Assembly: GCA_963794155.1 (NCBI GenBank)
Contig: CAWCCX010000012.1
Span: 129,450-193,449 of the forward strand
DNA length: 64,000 bases
Direction of reading: 5' to 3'
Source of the DNA: Roseiarcus sp963794155
GTDB taxonomy: Bacteria > Pseudomonadota > Alphaproteobacteria > Rhizobiales > Beijerinckiaceae
Made by a program: the position numbers and the translations under genes. The notes beneath the pieces were generated by a model, which was given only the letters and a program-made list of their open reading frames with translations, did not search any database and was not told the DNA's origin. Below are positions 15,803-27,928 of this stretch, in pieces (positions within the stretch are counted from its first letter, which is position 1; each line of letters starts with the position of its first letter).

Positions 15803-16200
15803 TCCCAAGTCCTCTTATAGACAGGCGGGATCACAGTGAGATCGGTCGACGAGACAAGGTGGCAATCACCGCGAGGCTTCGGCCCCGGATCTACCGAGTT
15901 AAACCCGACAGGCGCGGCGGACATCGGGGTCGATTCGGCCGTATTTGACCTCGGCAATTGACCGTTAGTGACTTGTGGCGACGAACCCGGGTTCGACCCT
16001 GGATTAAGCATTCCTACTAAAGCGACATATGCTTGCTTGCTGCTGGAAAAAAAATCCGGCAGTTCTTTTAGCAGGAACGTGAGGCCGCCAATAATGGCCG
16101 CCGCAAGTCCAATATATTTCACAATACGATTCGATTGACCAGCCGCCCCGGGCGTCGCCTGGGCTTCGATTAAGTCGTTATCTTCTACATTCGTCGGCAT
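15793..16200 (-). CDS. Hypothetical single-pass membrane protein
   Basis: The 135-residue product has a charged N-terminus (MPTNVEDNDLIEAQ), one transmembrane helix (IVKYIGLAAAIIGGLTFLLK, about 26-45), a Ser/Pro/Asn-rich linker and a C-terminal cysteine-containing segment (DCHLVSSTDLTVIPPVYKRT then WECK) that could form a disulfide outside the membrane. I do not recognise a family. It overlaps the exported DUF4019-like gene downstream, so a shared periplasmic role is possible. ATG 16200 is chosen; a TTG at 16248 would extend it by 16 residues. As with its partner, base use is less GC-rich than the flanks. Confidence 0.5.
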   Translation of the reverse strand: MPTNVEDNDLIEAQATPGAAGQSNRIVKYIGLAAAIIGGLTFLLKELPDFFSSSKQAYVALVGMLNPGSNPGSSPQVTNGQLPRSNTAESTPMSAAPVGFNSVDPGPKPRGDCHLVSSTDLTVIPPVYKRTWECK

Positions 16201-16311
16201 CTGGTTTGGCCTGGATTGCTTATTTACGAGACTTGCCCGCTCTTGCAAGCGGAAACTTGCTGACCGGAGGAGACCATAGGATTCTCGCGACCTGATAGAG
16301 TCTAAGAATCG

Positions 16312-18690
16312 TCACTCCCCGTAAGGGGTCCAGATGTTCTTGACCTGCGTCGCCCGGCGCAGGAATTCACGGCCTTCGGCTTGTCGCCAGTCGATGGCTG
16401 TCGCGGAGACCCAGGCCGCTTTGAGATTGCCGGCGGAAAGCGCCTCCACTTGCGCCGCTCCGTCCGGGTCCCCGACGTACCACATCGCGTCGACGCCATC
16501 GTGCTCGGCGAGCGTTCGAGCCAGCGCGTTCGCCTCGCCGGTGACGATGTTGACGACGCCCCCGGGAACATCCGACGTATCGAGGATCGAGTAGAAGTCG
16601 GTGGCGCTCAACGGGTGGCTGGCTGACGGGATCGCGATCACGCAATTGCCCATCGCGATCGCCGGCATGACGAGCGAGACGAAAGCGATGAGCGGCGCTT
16701 GGTCCGGGCAGACGACGCCCATAACGCCCCACGGCTCGTTCATCGCCAGGGTGACGAAGCGCGACCGCGTCGCGTGAACTGCGCCGTCGAACTTGTCGGC
16801 AAATCCGGCATAGAAAAAGGCGCGGCGGATCGAGGCCTCGACCTCGGCCTCCGCCGCGCGGGCGGAGGCGCCGGTCATCGCTCTCAGGCGGCGCGCGAAT
16901 TCGCCGGCTCGGGCGCTGAGGTTCTCGGCTGCGTAATAGAGCACCTGGGCGCGATTGTGCGCGGTCGCCGCGCCCCAGGCCGCAGCCTTGGCCGCCGCCT
17001 CGACGGCGTTTCGGATATCCTTGCGGTTGCCGAGACCGGCAAGTCCGACCTCGCGGCCGGCGGGGTCGAGAACCGCGTAGCTATAGCCGGAATCGGGACG
17101 CGCCTGCTTGCCGCCGATGTAGAGCTTCGCGGTTCGGTCAGGGCCCTCATCGATGGCCGCCGAGGCGGGTATCGTCCCGGGCGCGGCGTTGAGACGCGCC
17201 CGCTTCACCGGGCTTGGCTTCGTCTTTGGCCCGTCGGCGATCCGATATTCGCTGAGGCCCTCGCGCCCTCCTTCGCGGCCGAAGCCGCTTTCGCGATAGC
17301 CGCCGAAGCCTGAGGCGGCGTCGAACATGTTGGTCGAATTGATCCAGACGACGCCGGCCTTGATGCGCGCCGCGACCTCGAGCGCGCGATTGACGTTCTC
17401 GGTCCAGACCGACGCCGCGAGGCCGTAGCGGGTGTTGTTGGCGAGCGCGATCGCCTCGTCGGGGGTGCGGAAGGTGGTCGCCACCAGCACCGGACCGAAG
17501 ATTTCCTCGCGCGCGAGGACCGAGGCGGGCTCCACTCCGGTGACCAGGGTGGGCGGATAGAAGCAACCTCGCTCCGGAAGCTCATCGTCAGCGCGAAAGA
17601 ACTCGAGGCCTTCCTTCTCGCCTTCACCGATCAGCCGCCTGATCCGCTCAAGCTGGGCCGGCGCGACGATCGCTCCGACGTCGGTCGACTTGTCGAGCGG
17701 ATCGCCGACCCGGAGCTTCGCCATCCGCGCGCGCAGCTTGGCGTATAGCGCCTCGGCGACGCTCTCGACGACCAGGAGTCGCGAGCCGGCGCAGCAGACC
17801 TCACCCTGGTTGAACCAGATCGCGTCGACGACGCCCTCGACGGCGCCGTCGAGGTCGGCGTCCTCGAACACGACGAACGGCGACTTGCCGCCAAGTTCGA
17901 GCGACAGCTTCTTGCCCGTGCCGGCAGTCGCGTTGCGGATCGCGCGGCCAACCTCGGTCGAGCCGGTGAAGGCGATCTTGTCCACGCCCGGATGGGCGAC
18001 GAGCGCCGCCCCGGTCGCGCCGTCGCCGGTGACGATGTTGACGACCCCCGCGGGCAGCTTCGCCTCGACGCAGATCGCCGCGAAGGCGAGCGCGGTCAAA
18101 GGCGTATATTCCGCCGGCTTCAGCACCACGGTGTTGCCGGCCGCGAGCGCGGGCGCGATCTTCCAGGCGAGCATCAGCAGCGGAAAGTTCCACGGGATGA
18201 TCTGTCCGCAGACGCCGACCGGTTTCGTCCTCGGAAACTCGCTCTCGATCAGCGAGGCCCAGCCGGCGTGATGATAAAAGTGGCGGGCGACCAGCGGAAT
18301 GTCAATGTCGCGCGATTCGCGGATCGGCTTGCCGTTGTCGATCGTTTCCAGAACCGAGAGGAAGCGCTCGCGCTTCTGCACATGGCGGGCAAGCGCGTAG
18401 AGATGTTTCGACCGCTCGAAGCCGGAGAGCGCCGCCCACTTGGCTTGCGCCTTCCGCGCCGCGGCGACCGCGGCCCCGACATCCGCCGGCGAACCCTGGG
18501 TCGCGCGGGCGATCCGCTCGCCGGTCGCGGGATTGAAGACGTCGAACAGATCATGCGGTCTCGTGAACGAGCCGTTGATGAAGCAGCCGAAGCCACCCGC
18601 GTGGGTCTCGAGCCAGGCCCTGACGTGCTCGGCGCCTTCGGGCGAGGGACCGTAATCCATGGTGCGCAGGACGTCCTTGATGAGGCCCAT
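16312..18690 (-). CDS. ALDH16-type double-domain aldehyde dehydrogenase
   Basis: The roughly 790-residue protein is a tandem. Residues about 35-480 form a complete ALDH domain with LELGGKSPFVVFEDADLD (general-base Glu) and NQGEVCCAGSRLLV (nucleophilic Cys). Residues about 510-790 form a second, truncated ALDH domain without the catalytic Cys or Glu segment. This is the ALDH16 architecture; in bacterial members the first domain is active. It oxidises an aldehyde to an acid with NAD(P)+. It follows deoC on the same strand and its GTG alternative (18702) overlaps the deoC stop, so acetaldehyde from deoxyribose-5-phosphate cleavage is a plausible substrate (inference). I prefer ATG 18690, which has GAGGG at good spacing. 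Confidence 0.88.
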   Translation of the reverse strand: MGLIKDVLRTMDYGPSPEGAEHVRAWLETHAGGFGCFINGSFTRPHDLFDVFNPATGERIARATQGSPADVGAAVAAARKAQAKWAALSGFERSKHLYALARHVQKRERFLSVLETIDNGKPIRESRDIDIPLVARHFYHHAGWASLIESEFPRTKPVGVCGQIIPWNFPLLMLAWKIAPALAAGNTVVLKPAEYTPLTALAFAAICVEAKLPAGVVNIVTGDGATGAALVAHPGVDKIAFTGSTEVGRAIRNATAGTGKKLSLELGGKSPFVVFEDADLDGAVEGVVDAIWFNQGEVCCAGSRLLVVESVAEALYAKLRARMAKLRVGDPLDKSTDVGAIVAPAQLERIRRLIGEGEKEGLEFFRADDELPERGCFYPPTLVTGVEPASVLAREEIFGPVLVATTFRTPDEAIALANNTRYGLAASVWTENVNRALEVAARIKAGVVWINSTNMFDAASGFGGYRESGFGREGGREGLSEYRIADGPKTKPSPVKRARLNAAPGTIPASAAIDEGPDRTAKLYIGGKQARPDSGYSYAVLDPAGREVGLAGLGNRKDIRNAVEAAAKAAAWGAATAHNRAQVLYYAAENLSARAGEFARRLRAMTGASARAAEAEVEASIRRAFFYAGFADKFDGAVHATRSRFVTLAMNEPWGVMGVVCPDQAPLIAFVSLVMPAIAMGNCVIAIPSASHPLSATDFYSILDTSDVPGGVVNIVTGEANALARTLAEHDGVDAMWYVGDPDGAAQVEALSAGNLKAAWVSATAIDWRQAEGREFLRRATQVKNIWTPYGE

Positions 18691-18698
18691 CTTTTCCC

Positions 18699-19688
18699 TC
18701 ACGCCATCGGGTGGCGATGGGCGGCCGAATAGCGCCCGGTCACGAAATGGTCGAGCTGCCGCTCGATGTCGGTCAGTAAGCCGCTCGCGCCGATGCGGAA
18801 GAGATCAGGCTGCATCCACGGCAGGCCGAGTTCCTCCTTCATCAGGATGAGCCAGGCCAGCGCGTCCCTGGTCGTGCGCAGGCCGCCCGCCGGCTTGAAG
18901 CCGATGTCGACGCCGGCGCGCTCGCGATAATCGCGCAGGGCCCGGACCATGACCAGGCTCACCGGAAGGGTGGCGTTGACGTCCTCCTTGCCTGTCGAGG
19001 TCTTGATGAAGTCGGCGCCCGCCTGCATCGCGACCATGCTGGCGGCGTAGACGTTGCGCAGGGTCTTCAAATCCCCCGTGCCGAGGATCGCCTTCAAGTG
19101 GGCCGGCCCGCAGGCGTCCCGCATCGCCGCGACCTCGTCATAGAGCGCGCTCCAGTCGCGGCCGAGCACGTAAGCGCGGGTGATGACGATGTCGATCTCG
19201 CCCGCGCCCTCGGAGACCGCGTAGCGGATCTCCTCGAGCCGCTGCTTCAAGGGGGTGAGCCCGGCGGGAAAGCCGGTGGCCACCGAGGCGACCGGTATCT
19301 CCGAACCCTCCAGCGCCTTGACCGCGGGCGCGACCATGGTCGGGTAGACGCAGACCGCGGCGACCGTCAGGCCGAGGTCGGCGAGATCGAGCGCGTCGAG
19401 CAGCTCGTCGCTGAGCGGGCGGCGCGCCTTGGCGCAGAGCCGGCGCACGCGTTCGGGCGTGTCGTCGCCGGAGAGCGTGGTCAAGTCGATGCAGGTCATC
19501 GCCTTCACCAGCCAGGCGGCCTGGTATTCCTTCTTGACCGAGCGGCGGGTCGTCAGCGTCGCGGCCCGGCGCTCGACCGCGCTCAAGTTGACGCCGACGC
19601 TCTCGAACCAGTCGGGCGCCAGCGGAACGCCGGGATTGCGCGGGCGATTGTGACCGGCCAAAGCCGGGCTGCCGAGTGCCTGGTCCAT
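18699..19688 (-). CDS. deoC: Deoxyribose-phosphate aldolase
   Basis: DeoC cleaves 2-deoxyribose-5-phosphate to glyceraldehyde-3-phosphate and acetaldehyde. The 329-residue TIM barrel shows CVYPTMVAPA, SVATGFPAG, EIDIVI, the Schiff-base lysine in FIKTSTGK and the second active-site lysine in GFKPAGGLRT. It is longer than E. coli DeoC (259 residues) through an N-terminal extension of about 60 residues, as in other members of this branch. GGGGAGG precedes the ATG. The stop overlaps the GTG alternative start of the downstream ALDH16 gene, indicating an operon for deoxynucleoside salvage. Confidence 0.94.
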   Translation of the reverse strand: MDQALGSPALAGHNRPRNPGVPLAPDWFESVGVNLSAVERRAATLTTRRSVKKEYQAAWLVKAMTCIDLTTLSGDDTPERVRRLCAKARRPLSDELLDALDLADLGLTVAAVCVYPTMVAPAVKALEGSEIPVASVATGFPAGLTPLKQRLEEIRYAVSEGAGEIDIVITRAYVLGRDWSALYDEVAAMRDACGPAHLKAILGTGDLKTLRNVYAASMVAMQAGADFIKTSTGKEDVNATLPVSLVMVRALRDYRERAGVDIGFKPAGGLRTTRDALAWLILMKEELGLPWMQPDLFRIGASGLLTDIERQLDHFVTGRYSAAHRHPMA

Positions 19689-19836
19689 GGCGCCTCCCCC
19701 TATGAACGCGCCACCGTGTCACGACCGTGCGGCTGAATTCAAGCCAAAGAGGACTGGCTAGGCGCCGGGAAGGGAATGGTTGGCCGATTTGAGGGAAGGC
19801 TCGGCTAGGCGCCGCGAAGGCGGTCGCCCTCAGCGT

Positions 19837-20453
19837 TTAAGCCCTCACCGGGGCTGGCCGCGCCTTCCCGGCCTTGGTGACGGCGGCGAATCCGAGCGCG
19901 CCAAAGCCGAGAAGCATCATAATCCAGGTCGACGGTTCGGGCGCGGTGGCGATCGCCAGGGTTCCGGTCGGAGTACCGATTACCGCGCTGGCGTCCATCA
20001 CGAATTGTGGGACTACGGATATGCCGGCGAGGCAGGTATTTCCTGCGGCGCTGCATTGCACCAATAGAAGTGTCCGTTCCCTATCCCTGCCGGCTCCTGA
20101 AAGACCAGATATCCCATGTCGCCAGCGCTGTAGTCGTAGGTGATTTCCCTCGCCGTCGCAAAGACGTCCGATCCTGCGCCATAAACGGTGCTGTTCGAAT
20201 TGTTGAGGTCTAGGGACGCGCCGATCCCGGTCAGCTCGAGGTTCCAGGACTTGAAGTCGGATGGCGAGAGCGTGCCCAAGGCGCCGTCGGTCGTGATGAT
20301 CCCGACGACTGTTCCGATCTTGCTGCCGTCGGTGACCGTCTGATCGACGATGTAGGTGATATCGGCGAAGGCGGCGGCGGAGCCCAGACACAGGACGGCG
20401 AGAGCGGCGCCCGCGACGGCCGTTTTCTTGCCGGGCTTCATCTTGCAACCCAT
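19837..20453 (-). CDS. PEP-CTERM sorted exported protein (frameshifted as read)
   Basis: A signal peptide (AVAGAALAVLCLGSAAAFA) leads into a beta-rich secreted domain. The reading frame then shifts at about 20046-20055, close to HFYWCNAA; after one inserted base it continues AGNTCLAGISVVPQF and ends with a classic PEP-CTERM tail, PEPSTWIMMLLGFGALGFAA followed by a basic stretch. PEP-CTERM signals are recognised by exosortase, which releases the protein to the cell surface or extracellular matrix. The mature domain is not one I recognise. As read the gene would stop at 20013 and lose its sorting signal. The start is chosen at the ATG preceded by AGGG; other ATGs at 20468 and 20441 are possible. 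Confidence 0.72.
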
Positions 20454-20562
20454 GAATTGTGCCCTCATTGACCAGATCGCCGGGCGCCCGAATGTTTCAC
20501 TCCGGCGTGCTGTGTTGCCGCAACGTCAAGGGCTAGCCGACAATTGGCCAGGTTGCAAGTGT

Positions 20563-23471
<2,909 letters not shown>

Positions 23472-23491
<20 letters not shown>

Positions 23492-24930
23492 TCATGACCA
23501 GGTCGGCGGGCGCAGGCGGCGGCAGGAGCGGCTCGTCGGCCGCGGGCAGCGTGAGGCGCACGCGAAGTCCCGGCTCGTTGTCGTCGAGCTCGACCGAGCC
23601 GCCGTGCATCCGCGCGACCGCTGCGGCGAGCGAAAGTCCCAAGCCCGAGCCGGGCCGCGAGCGCGAGCCTTCGAGCCGAACGAACCGGCCGAGAACCCGG
23701 GTCCGGTCGGCCGGCGCGATGCCCGGACCGCGGTCAGCGATCGTGAGGACGATAAACCGGCCGGCCCGCTCAGCCGTTATGACCACGTCGGGCTTCGCCT
23801 CCGCGTCGGACGATCCGCGGTTCGGCGCGCCGTATTTGAGCGCGTTGTCGACGAGGTTGGCGATCGCCTGGCCGATCAGCTCGCGATTGCCCAGGACCGT
23901 GAGCGGCCCAGAAGCGCTGACCGTTAGCGCGACTCCCTCCTCTTCGGCGATCGGCTCGTAAAGCTCGGCGACGCTTCGCGCTGAATTCGCCGACGTCGAA
24001 GGGCTGAAGCGGCCCGACGTCGCCGCCGGCCTCCGCGCGCGCGATCAAGAGCAGGGCGTTGAAAATCTTGATGAGCGCGTCCAATTCCTCGATCGTCTTC
24101 TCGAGCGCGGTCCGATAGGAGGCGGCGTCGCCGCCGAACGCCAGGGCCGCCTCGGCGTGGTTGCGCAGGCGGGTGAGCGGCGTGCGCAAGTCATGGGCGA
24201 TGTTGTCGGAAACCTCCCTCAATCCCGCCATCAGCTCAGCGATTCGCCCGAGCATCTCGTTGAGGCCTTCCGCCAGCCGGTCCAATTCGTCGCCGGAGCC
24301 CGACACCGGCAGGCGGCGCGTGAGGTCGCCGGCCATTATGCCGTGCGCCGAGGTATTGATGTCATCGATCCGCTGCAGCACCCGCCGGGCCACGAACAGC
24401 GCCCCGACCGCGCCGAGCGCGGCGAAGAACACCAAGGAAATTGCGAGCGCGCGCACCATCACCGCCCCGATCCGGGCGCGGTCGCCGAGGTCATGCCCAA
24501 TCAGCAGGCGGAAGCCGCCCGGCAGCACATAGACCCCCACCAGCGCCTGGCGGTCGCGATCGCCGCTCGTATTTCCGCGGTAGAAGATCGGCATAAAGCC
24601 GCGGTGCAACAGCACCTGGGCCGGGATCTGCTCGACATTTCCGGCCAGCGGCTCGCCGAGCGGGTTGGTCAGCAAATACAGCGAGGCGCCGGGTTCGCGC
24701 TTCCGCGCCTCGATGACGGCGCCGAGGGTGCGCAGCCCCGCGCCGTCGAAGGTCTCGATCAGGCCTTTGGCCTCGGCGTCGATGGTCTCCGCAGTCTCCC
24801 TGTCGACGACCGAAACCACCTGCCAGGCGATGACCGAAAGCACGATCCCGGCCCCGATGGCGCTCAAGAGCAGAATCGCCAGCGCGAGGCGAAAGGCGGT
24901 GGCGCGGAAGAGCTTACCGAGCGCCGTCAC
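23472..24930 (-). CDS. Sensor histidine kinase (frameshifted as read)
   Basis: This is a membrane histidine kinase: TM1 (about 12-36), a periplasmic domain of about 120 residues, TM2 (about 165-185), HAMP (RRVLQRIDDINTSAHGIM), H-box NIAHDLRTPLTRL, and a HATPase domain with NLVDNALKYG, DRGPGIAP and GSGLGLSLAA. At about 23982 one extra base beside a GAATTC breaks the frame after PFDVGEF; without it the text reads ARSVAELYEPIAEEEGVALT and joins the C-terminal part seamlessly. It overlaps the response regulator by 17 bases and glnE by 20, so regulator, kinase and glnE form one operon. The signal sensed is unknown. Confidence 0.88.
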
Positions 24931-25606
24931 GAATCATATAACCGGCGCCGCGGACGGTGCTGAGCAGCGGCGCGTCGAAATCGCGATCGATCTTGGCCCT
25001 CAGGCGCGAGACATGCACGTCGATCACATTGGTTTGCGGATCGAAATGATAGTCCCAAACGTGCTCGAGCAACATGGTGCGAGTGACAACCTTGCCGGCG
25101 TTTTGCATCAGAAATTCGAGCAGCCGGAATTCGCGCGGCTGGAGCACGATCTCTTCTCCGCGGCGCGTGACCTTGTGCGACAGCCGATCGAGCACCAGGT
25201 CCGCGACCCTGAGCACCGTCTCCTCCGGCGCGCCCTTGGGGCGGCGGCGCGCCAGCGCCTCGACCCGGGCCAGGAGCTCGGAGAACGCGTAGGGTTTGGC
25301 CAGGTAATCGTCGCCGCCGGCGCGGAGGCCTTTGACCCGGTCGTCGACCTGGCCGAGCGCGGACAGGATAAGGACCGGCGTCTCGTTGTTCTGGCTGCGC
25401 AGCGAGCCGACCAGGGTGAGGCCGTCCATTTTCGGCAGCATGCGATCGACGACGGCGACATCGTAGGCGCCTTCGAGCGCCAGATCGTATCCAGTGACGC
25501 CGTCATTGGCCTGATCGGCGACATGTCCGGCCTCGCGGAAGGCCTTGGCGAGGTAGGCCGCCGCGTCGCGGTCGTCTTCGATGATGAGGATGCGCATGTC
25601 GGACAT
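24914..25606 (-). CDS. OmpR/PhoB-family response regulator
   Basis: The 230-residue regulator has a receiver domain (acidic Asp11-Asp12, phospho-acceptor Asp54 in VVDRMLP, Lys in LAKPY) and a C-terminal winged-helix DNA-binding domain (LQPREFRLLEFLMQNAGKVV, NVIDVHVSRLRAKI, STVRGAGYMI). It is the partner of the downstream kinase, overlapping it by 17 bases. An alternative ATG three codons in (25597) may be the true start. A terminator separates it from degP upstream, so it has its own promoter. Target genes cannot be told from sequence; DegP-like protease neighbours hint at envelope stress. Confidence 0.93.
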   Translation of the reverse strand: MSDMRILIIEDDRDAAAYLAKAFREAGHVADQANDGVTGYDLALEGAYDVAVVDRMLPKMDGLTLVGSLRSQNNETPVLILSALGQVDDRVKGLRAGGDDYLAKPYAFSELLARVEALARRRPKGAPEETVLRVADLVLDRLSHKVTRRGEEIVLQPREFRLLEFLMQNAGKVVTRTMLLEHVWDYHFDPQTNVIDVHVSRLRAKIDRDFDAPLLSTVRGAGYMIRDGAR

Positions 25607-25630
25607 ATAGCGAATCCGGGGCGCTCAGGC

Positions 25631-25680
25631 CAAAAAGGAATGGCGGCAGGTCCTCGGGGGGCTTGTGGGACCTGCCGCCA
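25631..25680 (-). terminator. Rho-independent terminator of degP
   Basis: A perfect 13-bp inverted repeat (25641-25653 with 25668-25680, core GGCGGCAGGTCC) encloses a 14-base loop and is followed on the minus strand by TTCCTTTTTGG. This is a good intrinsic terminator for the protease gene and uncouples it from the regulator-kinase-glnE operon. Confidence 0.8.
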
Positions 25681-25822
25681 CCTTGTCGGGGTCGCGCGGG
25701 CGGGGAATTGTGCGACCGCCGACTTGGACGGAAGGGTGCGCTATGCGCGGGCCGGGGACGAGCCCATGAACCCTTCCGCCCATTTCATGTCGGCGTCCCA
25801 CGCTGCCGCGGGACGCCGAGTA

Positions 25823-27319
25823 TCAGGATGCGCGCGTGGGCAGCGTGAGGAAGCGCTCCCCGTCGCCCGACTTGACGCGCAACAGAACCGACTTCTTGCC
25901 GTCGGACTTGGCGGCGCTGATCGCCTCGGCGACCTCGGACGGCCGGCTGACCGACTTGCCCGCGACCTCGAGGATGACATCGCCTTCCTTCAGGCCCTTG
26001 TCCGCCGCGGCGCCGTCCGGATCGATCTCGCCGACGACGACGCCATCCTGCCCATGCGCGGAGTGCAGCGTCAGACCGAGCTTGGCGAGCACCGACGAGG
26101 AGCCGTCGTTGCTATCGGAATTGCGCGTCTCCACGCTCGCGGTCTTTTCGACCGGCATGGTTCCGAGCGTCACGTCGACGGTCATCGGCGAGCCGTTGCG
26201 GACGATCGACAGCTTGGCCGTCTTCTTTGGGCCGAGCGCCGCGATCCGGCGAGCGAGGTCGTGCGGATCCGCGACCGCGTCGCCGTCGACCGCGGTGATC
26301 ACGTCGCCGCTCTTGACGCCGGCGGCCGCGGCCGGCGAATCCTTCTGGGCCTCGGCCACAAGCGCGCCCGATTCGCTCTTGAGCCCGAGGTTGTCGGCCA
26401 GATCCGGGGTGACGTTCTGGATCTGGACGCCGATCCAGCCGCGGGTCACCGAGCCGTTGTCCTTGAGCTGCTGAACGACATTCTTGACGACGTCGCTGGC
26501 GATGGCGAAGCCGATGCCGACGCTGCCGCCCGACGGCGAGAAGATCGCGGTGTTGACGCCGACCACGTCGCCTTCGGCGTTGAAGGTCGGGCCGCCGGAG
26601 TTGCCGTGATTGACCGGCGCGTCGATCTGGAGGAAGTCGTCATAGGGCCCGGAGCCGATGTCGCGCCCGCGCGCCGAGACGATGCCCGCGGTCACCGTGC
26701 CGCCGAGGCCAAAGGGGTTGCCGACTGCGATCACCCAATCGCCGACGCGCGGCGCCTGGGAGGCGAAGTTGACGTAGGGGTAGTTGTCGCCCTGCGCCTT
26801 CAGGAGGGCAAGATCGGTCTTGCTGTCGATGCCGATCACCTTGGCCGGCATCGACTTGCCGTCGGCGGTGGTGACGGTCACTTCCGTCGCGTGGTCGACA
26901 ACGTGGTCATTGGTGACGATGTAGCCGTCGGCCGAGATGAAAAATCCGGAGCCCTGCGCCTGCGCCATATGATGGCGCGGCCCGTGCTCGCCGTCGTTAT
27001 TGCCGTCCGGCATGCCGAAACGGCGGAAGAAATGATAGAAGGGGCTGTTCTTGGGGAAATCCGGCAATGCCGGCATTCCCTCGGAATCCTCGTCATCGAC
27101 CGGGTCGGCGTCAGCCAGCTTGACCTTGACCGAGACGACGGCAGGTTTCACGCGGTCGACGACGTCGGCGAACGACGCCGGGCCGGCTGGGGCTTGAGCG
27201 CTCGTGGCGGCGGCGAAGACCGGAATGACCGAGGTCTCGTACGCGCCTCCGCCGAGCGCGGCTAGCGCCACAGCGCCGAGAAGCGCCGCACGGAGGGAAT
27301 AGGGACGATTGAAAGTCAT
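25823..27319 (-). CDS. DegP/Do-like periplasmic serine protease
   Basis: The 498-residue protein has an N-terminal signal segment (about 8-38), a trypsin-like domain with catalytic His139 (TNDHVVD), Asp169 (KTDLALLK) and Ser241 (GNSGGPTF), and two PDZ domains (about 285-370 and 400-490). It degrades or chaperones misfolded envelope proteins. The length and two PDZ domains fit the DegP/MucD group. GGGAG lies just upstream of the ATG. The gene ends before a strong terminator and sits next to a two-component pair, a common order in Rhizobiales (degP, regulator, kinase, glnE). Confidence 0.93.
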   Translation of the reverse strand: MTFNRPYSLRAALLGAVALAALGGGAYETSVIPVFAAATSAQAPAGPASFADVVDRVKPAVVSVKVKLADADPVDDEDSEGMPALPDFPKNSPFYHFFRRFGMPDGNNDGEHGPRHHMAQAQGSGFFISADGYIVTNDHVVDHATEVTVTTADGKSMPAKVIGIDSKTDLALLKAQGDNYPYVNFASQAPRVGDWVIAVGNPFGLGGTVTAGIVSARGRDIGSGPYDDFLQIDAPVNHGNSGGPTFNAEGDVVGVNTAIFSPSGGSVGIGFAIASDVVKNVVQQLKDNGSVTRGWIGVQIQNVTPDLADNLGLKSESGALVAEAQKDSPAAAAGVKSGDVITAVDGDAVADPHDLARRIAALGPKKTAKLSIVRNGSPMTVDVTLGTMPVEKTASVETRNSDSNDGSSSVLAKLGLTLHSAHGQDGVVVGEIDPDGAAADKGLKEGDVILEVAGKSVSRPSEVAEAISAAKSDGKKSVLLRVKSGDGERFLTLPTRAS

Positions 27320-27448
27320 GGGAACTCCCGCTGATCCAATGGCCTGGCGCGTAGACCTCGAACCGCCAGCCTCGGAGCGGACAATGCGCCGGGCCGCCTA
27401 AACGGGCGATGGCGCGAACATGAAAGCTTGGTAATGCGAGTGCTGACC

Positions 27449-27477
27449 CACCTTCCCCATCTGGGCTGGGGAAGGTG
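27449..27477. repeat. REP-like palindrome in the degP-rpmF interval
   Basis: A perfect 11-bp inverted repeat (CACCTTCCCCA / TGGGGAAGGTG) with a 7-base loop is followed by GGTCGGATGGGGTGCGG. A second, inverted copy of that outer motif (CCACACCCCATCCGGCGC) occurs near 27570. This arrangement matches intergenic palindromic repeats common in Rhizobiales. The interval 27320-27629 holds no gene I can support. Confidence 0.65.
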
Positions 27478-27629
27478 ACCCGTAGGGTCGGATGGGGTGC
27501 GGAAAGCAGGGCCGGATCGGAGCCGATTCGCCGCAACGGTCGCGCATGCCCGCCCGCGGTGCGGCGGCGGCCACACCCCATCCGGCGCTAACTACCGCTT
27601 CATGGAGAAGGGGAAAGCCCGTTCGTCAG

Positions 27630-27824
27630 TTACGCGTCGGCAAGCTTCGACTTCGGCTTGAGAACCTGGCGGCCCCGGTACATGCCGCTCTTGAGGTCGA
27701 TATGATGCGGGCGTCGCAGCTCGCCTGAATCCTTGTCCTCGACATAGGCGGGAGCTTTAAGCGCGTCGGCCGAACGGCGCATGCCGCGGCGCGAGGGCGA
27801 CGTCTTGCGTCTGGGAACGGCCAT
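27630..27824 (-). CDS. rpmF: 50S ribosomal protein L32
   Basis: This 64-residue protein starts MAVPRRKTSPSRRGMRRSAD and includes SGELRRPHHIDLKSGMYRGR, the alphaproteobacterial form of L32, which lacks the zinc-binding cysteines. It belongs to the large ribosomal subunit. The start is the ATG with GGAG ten bases upstream; a longer frame starting at 27887 adds 21 residues that do not belong to the family. Confidence 0.96.
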   Translation of the reverse strand: MAVPRRKTSPSRRGMRRSADALKAPAYVEDKDSGELRRPHHIDLKSGMYRGRQVLKPKSKLADA

Positions 27825-27928
27825 CGAATGAACTCCAATCGGAAGCGCGGGACCCGAAGGGCCCGGAAATAAGAAGGCGCGGCTCATACACGCAATCGAG
27901 GCTCAGCGCCAGTCCCTCGAGCGACGCC

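Noticed and set aside
24665..27265. 866-codon open frame on the plus strand
   Set aside because: It lies antisense to the kinase, regulator and DegP genes, all with clear family motifs; the frame is an artefact of GC-rich codon bias.
27449..27620. Possible CRISPR or riboswitch in the degP-rpmF gap
   Set aside because: Only one palindrome with inverted outer arms is present, with no spaced direct repeats and no ligand-binding fold I recognise.
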